Assembly (NCBI GenBank): GCA_041687095.1
Contig: JAWLCQ010000006.1
Location: 1-64,000, forward strand
Direction of reading: 5' to 3'
Length of the DNA: 64,000 nt
Origin: JAWLCQ01 sp041687095
GTDB lineage: Bacteria; Planctomycetota; Phycisphaerae; SM23-33
Shown: positions 16,607 through 24,461 of the stretch, in pieces
Position numbering within the stretch: the stretch's first letter is position 1
Layout: every line of letters begins with the position of its first letter
Position numbers and translations under genes: made by a program
The notes under the pieces: model-generated
Database searches by the model: none
What the model was told of the DNA's origin: nothing
The model's input: the letters and a program-made list of their open reading frames with translations, nothing else

Positions 16607-16692
16607 AGTCGCGGGTGCCACGGCTGCGCCGTTCACAGCCGTGCTCGTACGAGCGTGGGACGGAGCACCGGTTCTGCCAGCCTGTGGCACCC
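16607..16692. repeat. GGGTGCCACGGCTG element, copy 1
   Basis: 16607-16655 matches 61702-61750 at 47 of 49 positions (AGTCGCGGGTGCCACGGCTG...). GGGTGCCAC at 16613 and GTGGCACCC at 16684-16692 form inverted ends in this copy. It is non-coding. The rest of the gap 16693-17138 is GC-rich with only a weak 90-codon frame on the minus strand that I do not accept. Confidence 0.75.
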
Positions 16693-17138
16693 GGCGAACC
16701 GGATTGGGCGATGGCCCTGGAGAACTCAGGCGAGGACGCTGAACCCGCCGGGACGCGGGAAGCGGGAGTCGCAGCGGTTGGCGGCATAGCGGCCGGCGGC
16801 GACGGGACCGGCAGAGCAAGGGGCGTGAGGGACGCGGCGCGGCCGGACGTGCACCGTGCGCCGCGGGGACTCCGCCGCCCCGGAGGGGGCCGCGGCGGCA
16901 TTCCTCGCCTCGTACCGCCCCTCGGGGAGCGGTGCGGGCGCGTCCTGCACACTCGCGCGGACAAGCCATTTGGGCTCGGGCGGCGGGTTGGGTGACATCG
17001 GTTCCGGCCTCGACTGGCCTCGGGGGCCAAACGTGTTTCAGACCGGTCTCCGTACCGTCAGGGCCTCCAAGAGCCCTCTCTCCTCCTGAAATTCCACTCT
17101 ACCCCACAACCCGAAAACCGTCAAGGTGGGAAACGGCA

Positions 17139-19913
17139 TCAGCCTCGCGTGCGGAGGCGGAGCGTTTGGGGCACGAGCACTTCGATGCGGGTCTGCCCCC
17201 TCCGGGAGCGGACGCGGAAGGAGGCCCCGATGGTCTCGGCCCGCTGGCGCATGGTGTGCATGCCCATGCCCTCGTGAGCGGCCTGCGGGTCGAACCCGCT
17301 CCCGTCGTCCACGACGGCGTAGACGAGGGCTCCGTGCCGGCGGCGAATGCGGATGTCGATGCCCCCGCCCCCCCCGTGCCGCAGGGCGTTGCTCACCGCC
17401 TCTTGCACGATGCGGTACACGGCGATTTCAACCTCGCCCGCGAAGCGCACATCCACGAGCGTCTGCGGGCAGTGCACCGTGACCGCCACGTGCTGCGGGC
17501 AGTCCCGCGCCAGTTGCCGCAGGGCCGGGACCAGCCCCAGGGTCTCCAGGGTCGGGGGGTACAGCCCGTGGCAGACGGCCCGGATGTCGCGGGCGAGCGC
17601 CCCCGCCTGGCTGCCCAGCCGCTTGAGCCCCCCCGCCAGGTCGGGGCACGCGGGGAGTACGGCGGCGGCGAGGGCGTCGGCGTCGAGGCGGATGGCGACG
17701 GCCTGCTGGCCGATGGAATCGTGCAGGTCGCGGGCCAGGCGGCGGCGCTCGTGCTCGCGAGCCCGCACCAGTTCCCGGTGGGCCTTGCGGAGTTCGCGCT
17801 CGGCGAGGCGGCGCTCGGTGATGTCTCGGACGAACGACACCACTCCGCTCGTCTGCCCGGCGGCGTCGCGCAGGGGCGAGAACGTCGCCTCGAACCAGAA
17901 CGACCCGCGGGGCATGTCGTGGGAGTACTGGAACCGGACCGTCCGCCCGGTTCGCAGGACCTCCTCCAGGCGTTGCACGCGTTCCTTGGCGACGGGTTCG
18001 GAGAAGATCTCGTGGGGCGTGCGACCGATCAGGCTCGAGGGATTCAGCCCGTACTTCGCCTCCACGCCCGGGGGGTAGAAGATCGCTGTCAGACGCCCGG
18101 AAGGATCGGTCACGCTCACTACCGTCTCATGCAGCGAGCCCAGGATCGCCCGCAGGCGTTCCTCGCTCCTCGCCAGGGCCTCCTCCGCCTCCTTGCGCTC
18201 CGTGATGTCCACGATGGTCCCGATGAGGCAGCGGGGGCGGTTCTGCGCGTCGAGGACGGCCTGCCCCGTGCCCTGGATCCAGAGGATGCGCCCGTCGCGG
18301 CGGCGGCAGCGCAACTGGAAGAACATCGGGCGGTTCTCGGCAATGCCCGCCGCCACCTCCTCCCTGGCCGCGGGCACATCCTCCGGGAGGACCAGGTCCC
18401 AGAACACCCTGCGCCCTTCGAGGAAGTCCGCCCGGGGGTATCCGAACATGGCCTCGACGTTGTCGCTGAGGTACAGGGGAACGTGGGGCGGTTCGATGTC
18501 GTTCATCCACACCATCCCGGGGATGGTCTCCACCATGGTGCGAAACCGGTTCTCGCTCTCCCGCAGCGACGCCTCCGTCCGAGCGCGTTGGGCAACTTCC
18601 TGGCGGAGGGCGAGATTCGCCGCCTCCAGCCTCGCCGTCCGCTCCTCCACCAGGTCCTGCAGATGGTTGCGGAAGGACTCCAGTTCCCGCTGGCTGCGGA
18701 CCCGCTCGGTGACGTCGCGCATCAGCAGCATCCCGCACCGCTTGCCACCGATCTCGATCCTCCCCGCCGAGACCTCCGTGTCGACCGTCGTCCCGTCGCG
18801 CCCCTGGATGCACCAGTCGTAGCACTGGTGATGCCCTTGGAGCACGGCGTCCCGGATGCGACGGCCTTTCTCCCGCGAGTCGCTCCCGTCGCGCTGCACC
18901 GGGGGACTGAACTCCCAGGGCGTCCGGCCCATCACCTCGTGGGGGGAGCGGCATCCCAGCAGCCGGACCGCCATCTCATTGCAGTCCGAGATGGTGTCCC
19001 CGTCGAGGATGAAGATCGCGTCGTTGGCGTTCTCGAACAGGGCCCGGTAGCGCGCTTCGGAGTCGCGGAGGGCCTGCTCGGCGAGGTGGCGGTCGGTGAC
19101 GTCGCGGGTGACGACGCAGTACTTCCGTTCGCCCGCGATGTCCACGTGCCGGTGGCTGACGAGGAGGGTCTTCCTTCCCCCGTCGTGGGTAAGGACGTCC
19201 GTCTCGTACGGGGTCCCGTGGCCGGACTGCACCTCCTCCCACCTCGCCAGAAGGAACTCGTGGTGTTCCGGGGGAATGACGTTCAGGAAGTGCGTCCCGA
19301 TGAGTTCCTCGCGGGCCCAACCCACCTGGCGAAGGAGCCCGTCGTTGACGAACTCGAAGCATCCGTCGGCGTCGACGACGAAGATCCCGTCCTGCGACGT
19401 GCGGATGATCGTGTCGAGGTACTCGCGGGTCACGCGGACCTGCTGCTCGGTCTGCTCGCGGCGGGTGTAGTGGTTCTCCTCGCGGGCGGTGATGTCCTCC
19501 AGCATGCCCTCGATCCAGCGAACGCCCCCGCGCGCGTCGCGCTCCAGGCGGGCGGCGAGGGCGACCCAGAGCACCGACCCGTCCTTCCGCCGCTGGCGGA
19601 GGCGGACATCGTGCACCACGCCCCGGCGGCGGAGATCCGCCAGCATGCGCTGCCGATCCACCGGTGCGACGTAGAGGCCCTCGACCCGGACCGAGAGCAA
19701 CTCCTCCTGCGAATCGTACCCCAGCATCCGCACCAGGACGTCGTTGACCTGGAGGAACCGTCCGTCCTCGGTCGTGCGGAACAGCCCGAACCCCAGCCCC
19801 TCGACGAACCGCAGGAGTTGCTCCGGACCGGCCGGGGGTCCGTCCGCCCCACCGATGGGCACGGAGGCGGCGTGTCCGTTGTCCGCTCCGGCCTGTGAGT
19901 CGTGGTCCTGCAT
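17139..19913 (-). CDS. Multi-PAS sensor histidine kinase (HisKA_3 type)
   Basis: 924 residues, no membrane helix, so a cytosolic sensor. Five PAS domains are visible: about 25-145, 163-278, 278-400, 446-572 and 579-705, the second to fourth joined by DVTDRHLAEQ-, DVTERVRSQR- and ERKEAEEAL-type linkers; a coiled coil fills 400-446. The dimerisation/phosphoacceptor box RRRLARDLHDSIGQQ has His731, as in NarX/DesK-type kinases. The ATPase domain has EAVSNALRHGGGG and DDGSGFDP. ATG at 19913 follows GGAG at about 7 bases. PAS domains of this sort often bind haem, flavin or small ligands, but none can be assigned here. No response regulator is adjacent; the HTH protein at 6661 has no phosphoacceptor Asp and is an unlikely partner. 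Confidence 0.92.
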   Translation of the reverse strand: MQDHDSQAGADNGHAASVPIGGADGPPAGPEQLLRFVEGLGFGLFRTTEDGRFLQVNDVLVRMLGYDSQEELLSVRVEGLYVAPVDRQRMLADLRRRGVVHDVRLRQRRKDGSVLWVALAARLERDARGGVRWIEGMLEDITAREENHYTRREQTEQQVRVTREYLDTIIRTSQDGIFVVDADGCFEFVNDGLLRQVGWAREELIGTHFLNVIPPEHHEFLLARWEEVQSGHGTPYETDVLTHDGGRKTLLVSHRHVDIAGERKYCVVTRDVTDRHLAEQALRDSEARYRALFENANDAIFILDGDTISDCNEMAVRLLGCRSPHEVMGRTPWEFSPPVQRDGSDSREKGRRIRDAVLQGHHQCYDWCIQGRDGTTVDTEVSAGRIEIGGKRCGMLLMRDVTERVRSQRELESFRNHLQDLVEERTARLEAANLALRQEVAQRARTEASLRESENRFRTMVETIPGMVWMNDIEPPHVPLYLSDNVEAMFGYPRADFLEGRRVFWDLVLPEDVPAAREEVAAGIAENRPMFFQLRCRRRDGRILWIQGTGQAVLDAQNRPRCLIGTIVDITERKEAEEALARSEERLRAILGSLHETVVSVTDPSGRLTAIFYPPGVEAKYGLNPSSLIGRTPHEIFSEPVAKERVQRLEEVLRTGRTVRFQYSHDMPRGSFWFEATFSPLRDAAGQTSGVVSFVRDITERRLAERELRKAHRELVRAREHERRRLARDLHDSIGQQAVAIRLDADALAAAVLPACPDLAGGLKRLGSQAGALARDIRAVCHGLYPPTLETLGLVPALRQLARDCPQHVAVTVHCPQTLVDVRFAGEVEIAVYRIVQEAVSNALRHGGGGGIDIRIRRRHGALVYAVVDDGSGFDPQAAHEGMGMHTMRQRAETIGASFRVRSRRGQTRIEVLVPQTLRLRTRG

Positions 19914-20045
19914 CGTCACTCCGTACGGTTCCGTCCCCAAGCAGGGACGCGAAGGATCCCATGATACCACTCCCCCCCCGAACGCGGAATGCGTCTCGGC
20001 AGGTCGGTTGTGTCAGCAGATCGTGCCAGACGGCCGCTCCTGCGG

Positions 20046-20051
20046 TACACT
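20046..20051 (+). promoter_or_regulatory. Possible -10 box with very short leader
   Basis: TACACT lies 9 bases before the release-factor-like gene's ATG. If used, the mRNA would be leaderless or nearly so. No convincing -35 box is seen. A similar TACACT appears before pilB at 21221. Confidence 0.25.
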
Positions 20052-20060
20052 GGAACCACC

Positions 20061-20603
20061 ATGGCTTACGAGCGCCCCTATCTTCATCTCGACGACGACG
20101 CCCTGCTCGCCCAGTGCGACGTGCACCTCTACCGTTCCTCCGGCCCGGGCGGGCAGCACCGGAACAAGGTCAGTTCGGCCGTGCGGTACCGCCACACCCC
20201 CACGGGCATCTCCGCCCACGCCGACGAGTCCCGCTCGCAGCACGATAACCGCCGCCAAGCCCTCATCCGCCTGCGGATGAACCTGGCGCTGCAGTTCCGC
20301 GTGGCGTTCGATCCGGGGACCGACGAGTTGCCCCCCGTCGCCCGCGAGTGCCTCATCACGCTCCGCAAGGGCCCCCTGCAGGGGGCGCGGCGGCTGGACG
20401 TGGGGCGAAAGGACCACCGCTTCTGGCCGGTGGCGGCGTTCGTGCTGGACCTGCTGGAGGCCCTCGACGCCCGCCTCGCCGACGCGGCCGAGCACCTCGG
20501 CGTCACCACCAGCAACCTCGTGTCCTTCCTGAAGACCGACCGCCACCTCTTCGCCGCCACCCAGCAGATGCGCAAGACCCACGGGCAGAAACCCCTGACG
20601 TGA
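20061..20603 (+). CDS. Release-factor-like protein with GGQ motif
   Basis: 180 residues. Residues about 10-75 form a class I release factor catalytic domain: SSGPGGQHRNKVSSAVR with GGQ at 30-32, then ADESRSQHDNR. The Gln-containing loop triggers peptidyl-tRNA hydrolysis in the ribosome. Stop-codon recognition domains are missing, so it may act in rescue of stalled ribosomes like ArfB or PrfH. It lacks the strongly basic tail of ArfB; instead residues about 135-180 look like a small helical bundle (AEHLGVTTSNLVSFLKTD). ATG at 20061 begins the family-like sequence. It is divergent from the kinase gene. The exact subfamily is not clear. Confidence 0.85.
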   Translation: MAYERPYLHLDDDALLAQCDVHLYRSSGPGGQHRNKVSSAVRYRHTPTGISAHADESRSQHDNRRQALIRLRMNLALQFRVAFDPGTDELPPVARECLITLRKGPLQGARRLDVGRKDHRFWPVAAFVLDLLEALDARLADAAEHLGVTTSNLVSFLKTDRHLFAATQQMRKTHGQKPLT

Positions 20604-20723
20604 GCAGCCCGATCTGGGAATACAGAGAAAAATAGGACGCGCCCGCACGCAGGCGGGTAGACGGACGGTTCGTTTCGCGATAGCATCCGTAACCGGACTC
20701 CTCAATGCCGCTGGAGGAAGCGA

Positions 20724-20849
20724 TTGGCGCCCCAACGTCCCAACGTCTTGTTCATCCTCACCGACCAGCAACGCTGGGATACCATCGCCGCCGGGGGCGC
20801 CCCCTGGATGCGCACCCCCAACTCCCCGGGGAAGGCGGCGGCCTACTAA
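20724..20849 (+). pseudogene. Sulfatase N-terminal stub
   Basis: The 42-codon frame reads APQRPNVLFILTDQQRWDTI and then AAGGAPWMRTPN before diverging (SPGKAAAY, stop). This is the metal-binding start of type I sulfatases (RPNvLfIltDqqR...vkTPN). GGAGGAAG 3 bases upstream of the TTG at 20724 looks like an intact ribosome site. The Cys/Ser-x-Pro-x-Arg active site and the other about 400 residues are gone; repeat DNA follows from 20883. It is a decayed gene, probably cut by rearrangement among the repeats. Confidence 0.75.
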
Positions 20850-20882
20850 TGCCCGGGCGTGGCCGGATCGTCGCGGGTCCCC

Positions 20883-21100
20883 GGCGAGTCCTCGCACCCG
20901 CTGGAGGCGGTCGAAATCCGAAACCCGCAATCCCAAACTCGAAACAAGCCCGAAGCACGAAACTCGAAATCCCAAACAGCCCCCCGTTGTGCAGGGCTCC
21001 CCGGCACTCCGAGGCACGCACGGTGCGCAGCCCTTTGGGATTTCGTATCTTCGGTTTTGAATTTGTTTCGGATTTCGGGCTTCGCATTTCGGATTTCAAG
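20883..21100. repeat. GAAATCCGAAA inverted-repeat element
   Basis: After a 22-bp stretch shared with 9250-9271, the left arm 20911-20948 (TCGAAATCCGAAACCCGCAA...) is an imperfect inverted match to about 21060-21100 (...CGCATTTCGGATTTCAAG). An inner pair CGAAATCCCAAA (20965-20976) and 21034-21045 is perfect. It is AT-richer than its surroundings and non-coding. It fills most of the gap between the sulfatase stub and the pilus genes. Confidence 0.75.
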
Positions 21101-21196
21101 AGGTGGGGGCGCTGCGGCGGGCGACCGATCCTGCCCCGCGCAGTGCCCCACCATCTTCCGGCCACTCCCCTAATGCCCCCCGGATGCAATCGGTCC

Positions 21197-21226
21197 TTGA
21201 TCCTGACGGCCGAGGTGCGATACACT
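21197..21226 (+). promoter_or_regulatory. Candidate promoter of the pilus cluster
   Basis: TTGATC (21197-21202), 18 bases, then TACACT (21221-21226), each matching the sigma-70 consensus at four of six positions. It lies 238 bases before pilB. A small hairpin CTGCCTCAGCGGCAGG-like sequence (21239-21256) follows in the leader. It is weak evidence on its own. Confidence 0.3.
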
Positions 21227-21464
21227 CCCTCATGGATTCCTGCCGCTGAGGCAGCCGTGCCCCCAGGCTCCGGCCTGGCGATACATCGCCCTCATATATC
21301 CGTCATCCCGCCTCAGCGCAGCGAATCGTCACCGAAAGGATTGTCGCGCAACGCCGGATCGGGCTCCCCCGCGGTGTGCTCTATCGGTCTACCCGAGCGG
21401 TGGGCCCTCTCCCCGTTGCGATGGATGTATTTCCATTCCTTCCCGTTTCAGCAGCGAGTGAACC

Positions 21465-23183
21465 ATGGCACAAAAGATTCGAAAACGACTGGGTGAGATC
21501 CTGGTGGAGTGGGGCGTCGTGTCCCCGGGCGCGGTGGAGGAGGCCCTGGCGCACGCCCAGGCCGAGCGGCTGCGGATCGGGGAGGCCCTCATCGCCCTCG
21601 AACTCGCGGACGAAGAGGACGTCACGAAGGCCCTGGCGAGCCAGTTCAACATGGAGTACATCGACCTCGACCGCAACGTGGTCATCGCCCAGGAGTCGGA
21701 GCAGATCCCCATGGATCTGATCCGCCGGCACCTGGTCGTCCCCATGGGGCGGGAGGACGGCAAGCTCAAGGTGATCATCACCGACCCGCTGGACCTGGAA
21801 ACCCTGGACATGCTGCGGTTCCGCCTGAACTGCGACCTGGCCCCGGTGCTGGCGTCGCGGACGAAGCTGCGGAACTACGTCGAGCAGTTCGCCCGCAGCG
21901 ACGTCAGCATCGACCAGGCGGTCCGGGACGTGTCGACCGACGTCAGCATCGACACGGTCGGGGACGAGGACGGCGGGCCGGAGGAAAAGCTCGATGAAAA
22001 TGCCGCCCCGATTGTCCGTCTGGTTAACATGATCATCACCGAGGCGGTGAACATGCGGGCGTCGGACATCCACATCGAGCCCATGGCCAACCGCGTCCGC
22101 GTCCGCTACCGCGTGGACGGGGTCTGCATGGAGCGCGACAACATCCGCAAGCGCATGCAGGGCCCGGTCCTCAACCGCTTCAAGATCCTTTCGGGCATGG
22201 ACCTGGCGGAAAAGCGGATGCCCCTCGACGGCCGCATCAAGATGCGCATCGGCAATGGCGACGTCGACTTCCGCGTCTCGTCGATCCCCGCCTACCACGG
22301 GGAGAGCATCGTCCTGCGTATTCTGCGTCCCGAGAGCGCCAAGCTCGGCGTTCGGGCGCTGGGGCTGGAGCAGGAAGACTACGACGCCTTCCAGCAGATG
22401 ATCAAGCGGCCCAACGGCGTGTTCCTGGTTACCGGTCCCACGGGGTCGGGCAAGACGACCACGCTGTACGCGGCCATCAACGAACTCAACCGGCCCGACC
22501 GCAAGATCATCACCGCGGAGGACCCGGTGGAGTACAACTTCACCGGCGTGAACCAGGTTCAGGTGAACGAGACCATCGAACTCTCCTTCGCCAGGATACT
22601 TCGAGCCATGTTGCGCCAGGCGCCTAACGTGATCCTGGTGGGCGAGATTCGCGACAAAGAGGTGGCTGAAGTGGCCATCCAGGCCGCTCTGACTGGACAC
22701 TTGGTTTTCAGTACACTCCACACGAACGATGCCCCCTCCGCAATCACCCGTCTGGTCGACATGGGCGTCAAGCCCTTCCTCGTCGCCAGCAGTATCCAGG
22801 CGGTCCTGGCCCAGCGGCTCATCCGCGTAATCTGCAAGGAGTGTCGCCAGGAGGATCCGAACGTCGATCCGCGCGTCCTGCGGGCCCTGGGGTTCACCGA
22901 GGCGGACATCAAGGCCTCAACCTTTTATCGTGGCGCGGGTTGCAGCACGTGCGGCGGGTCGGGATACCGTGGGCGGCAGGGCATTTTCGAGATGATGGAG
23001 ATGGACTCCACCCTCCGCGAGCTGGCCTTCAACCACGCGCCGCTGACGGAGATCCGCAAGGCGGCCCGGGCCGGGGGCATGCGAAGCCTCCTGGAGGACG
23101 GCCGGGCGAAGATCCGCAACGGCGTCACCACGCCGGAAGAGCTGATCCGCGTGACGCAGACCTCGGACCTGACGGCGGAATAA
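21465..23183 (+). CDS. pilB: Type IV pilus / type II secretion assembly ATPase (first copy)
   Basis: Hexameric ATPase that powers pilin addition from the cytosolic face, binding PilC/GspF. 572 residues. The N-terminal MshEN/GspE-N domain starts RKRLGEILVEWGVVSPGAVE. The P-loop GPTGSGKTTT begins at 324; the Asp box ITAEDPVEY, Walker B VILVGEIRD and His box STLHTNDAPSAITRL follow. A tetracysteine zinc motif (ICKEC ... CSTC) is present as in GspE/PilB. It is followed after 133 bases by pilT. It is about as similar by eye to GspE as to PilB, so the symbol is provisional. It is the first gene of a same-strand run to 35852. Confidence 0.92.
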   Translation: MAQKIRKRLGEILVEWGVVSPGAVEEALAHAQAERLRIGEALIALELADEEDVTKALASQFNMEYIDLDRNVVIAQESEQIPMDLIRRHLVVPMGREDGKLKVIITDPLDLETLDMLRFRLNCDLAPVLASRTKLRNYVEQFARSDVSIDQAVRDVSTDVSIDTVGDEDGGPEEKLDENAAPIVRLVNMIITEAVNMRASDIHIEPMANRVRVRYRVDGVCMERDNIRKRMQGPVLNRFKILSGMDLAEKRMPLDGRIKMRIGNGDVDFRVSSIPAYHGESIVLRILRPESAKLGVRALGLEQEDYDAFQQMIKRPNGVFLVTGPTGSGKTTTLYAAINELNRPDRKIITAEDPVEYNFTGVNQVQVNETIELSFARILRAMLRQAPNVILVGEIRDKEVAEVAIQAALTGHLVFSTLHTNDAPSAITRLVDMGVKPFLVASSIQAVLAQRLIRVICKECRQEDPNVDPRVLRALGFTEADIKASTFYRGAGCSTCGGSGYRGRQGIFEMMEMDSTLRELAFNHAPLTEIRKAARAGGMRSLLEDGRAKIRNGVTTPEELIRVTQTSDLTAE

Positions 23184-23233
23184 CCCCAGAGCCCTTAACA
23201 GTCCCAACCGTTTGAAAACAAAATAGTTGTGTG

Positions 23234-23276
23234 CCTGCCGGACCCCGGGAGCCCTCGCTTTCGGTGGCCGGGCAGG
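23234..23276. repeat. Intercistronic hairpin between pilB and pilT
   Basis: CCTGCCGG (23234-23241) pairs with CCGGGCAGG (23268-23276). It could be an RNA processing or attenuation site in the longest gap of the ATPase part of the operon, or simply another small repeat. No T-run follows. Confidence 0.35.
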
Positions 23277-23316
23277 AGGATCCGGTGTGATAATGCACCT
23301 GGGAGAGGAAAACTAG

Positions 23317-24447
23317 ATGGCTGCGATTCACATTGACAGATTGCTTGAGACGTGCATCAAGCGGGGTGCCAGCGACCTGCACCTCCACGTGGGCCGGCGG
23401 CCCACGTTGCGGTTGCACGGGCGGCTGCGGCCGTTGGAGACCAAGGTCCTGGAGCCGGAAGACACTCTCGCCCTGATGAAGGCCATCACTCCCGAGCGAG
23501 CCCAACAGGAAATCCAGGAGCAGGGCGGTACGGATTTTGGGTTCGAGTTCGGCAAGGCCGGCCGCTTCCGTACCTCCGTGTACAACCAGCGGGGCAACAT
23601 CTCGCTGGTGATGCGTCTGATCCCCTCCCGCCTCCTGTCCTTCGATGAGATCGGCCTGCCGGAAATCGCGCGGGTCGTCTGCCGCCGCCCCCGCGGCATG
23701 TTCCTCGTGACGGGCCCGACGGGCTCGGGCAAGACGACGACGCTGGCGACGATGATCGACTACGTCAACACGGAGTTCGACCGCCACATCATCACCGTCG
23801 AAGACCCGATCGAGTACTACCACGATCACAAGAAGTCGATCGTCTCGCAGCGCGAGGTCGGGGTCGACATCCCCAGCTTCGCCGAGGCCCTCCGCCGCTC
23901 GCTCCGTATGGACCCCGACGTGATCCTCGTCGGGGAGCTTCGCGACCTGGAGACGATTGAATCCGCCCTTCGCGCCGCGGAGACCGGCCACCTGGTGTTC
24001 GGGACGCTGCACACCACCAGCGCCCAGGGCACCGTCACGCGTATCGTGGACCAGTTCCCGGTCGATCAGCAGGAGCAGATCCGCGTGCAGCTCGCCTCCT
24101 CCCTGATCGCCGTGCTCTCCCAGACCCTTCTGCCGCGCGTGGACATCCGAGGCATGACCGCGGCCTTCGAGTTCCTGTACGTCACCCCTGCCGTCGCGAA
24201 CCTCGTCCGCGAGAACAAGGTCTTCCGCATCCCGTCGGCCATCCAGACGGGGCGGAAGTTCGGCATGCAGTTGCTGGACGAGCACCTGTTCCGCCTGTTC
24301 GCCGAGGGCAAGATCTCCGAGGAGGATGCCATCGACCGCAGCCAGCAAGCCGGGGAAATGCAGGAGAAGATCGAGGCGTTCCGGGCCGGGAAGTACGTTC
24401 CCCCCACGGAGCAGGATCAGGGTTCCGACGACCAGGCGGCAGGCTGA
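23317..24447 (+). CDS. pilT: Pilus retraction ATPase PilT
   Basis: Hexameric ATPase that removes pilin subunits and retracts the pilus, giving twitching motility. 376 residues, near the family norm. The N-terminal part has GASDLHLHVGRRPTLRLHG; the P-loop GPTGSGKTTT begins at 133; ITVEDPIEY, VILVGELRD and FGTLHTTSAQGTVTRI follow. NLVRENKVFRIPSAIQTG is the PilT-specific C-terminal motif that separates it from PilB/GspE. There is no zinc tetracysteine. GAGAGG lies about 9 bases before the ATG. Its presence argues for a dynamic pilus rather than pure secretion. Confidence 0.93.
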   Translation: MAAIHIDRLLETCIKRGASDLHLHVGRRPTLRLHGRLRPLETKVLEPEDTLALMKAITPERAQQEIQEQGGTDFGFEFGKAGRFRTSVYNQRGNISLVMRLIPSRLLSFDEIGLPEIARVVCRRPRGMFLVTGPTGSGKTTTLATMIDYVNTEFDRHIITVEDPIEYYHDHKKSIVSQREVGVDIPSFAEALRRSLRMDPDVILVGELRDLETIESALRAAETGHLVFGTLHTTSAQGTVTRIVDQFPVDQQEQIRVQLASSLIAVLSQTLLPRVDIRGMTAAFEFLYVTPAVANLVRENKVFRIPSAIQTGRKFGMQLLDEHLFRLFAEGKISEEDAIDRSQQAGEMQEKIEAFRAGKYVPPTEQDQGSDDQAAG

Positions 24448-24461
24448 GGAGGTAGCGACCC

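Noticed and set aside
16726..16998. 90-codon Pro/Arg-rich minus-strand frame between lptF and the kinase gene
   Set aside because: No ribosome site, no recognisable motif, and composition as expected for random GC-rich DNA. A real small gene cannot be fully excluded.
20705..21496. 263-codon plus-strand frame after the release-factor gene
   Set aside because: It runs through the sulfatase stub in another frame, a repeat element and the start of pilB; no protein motif.
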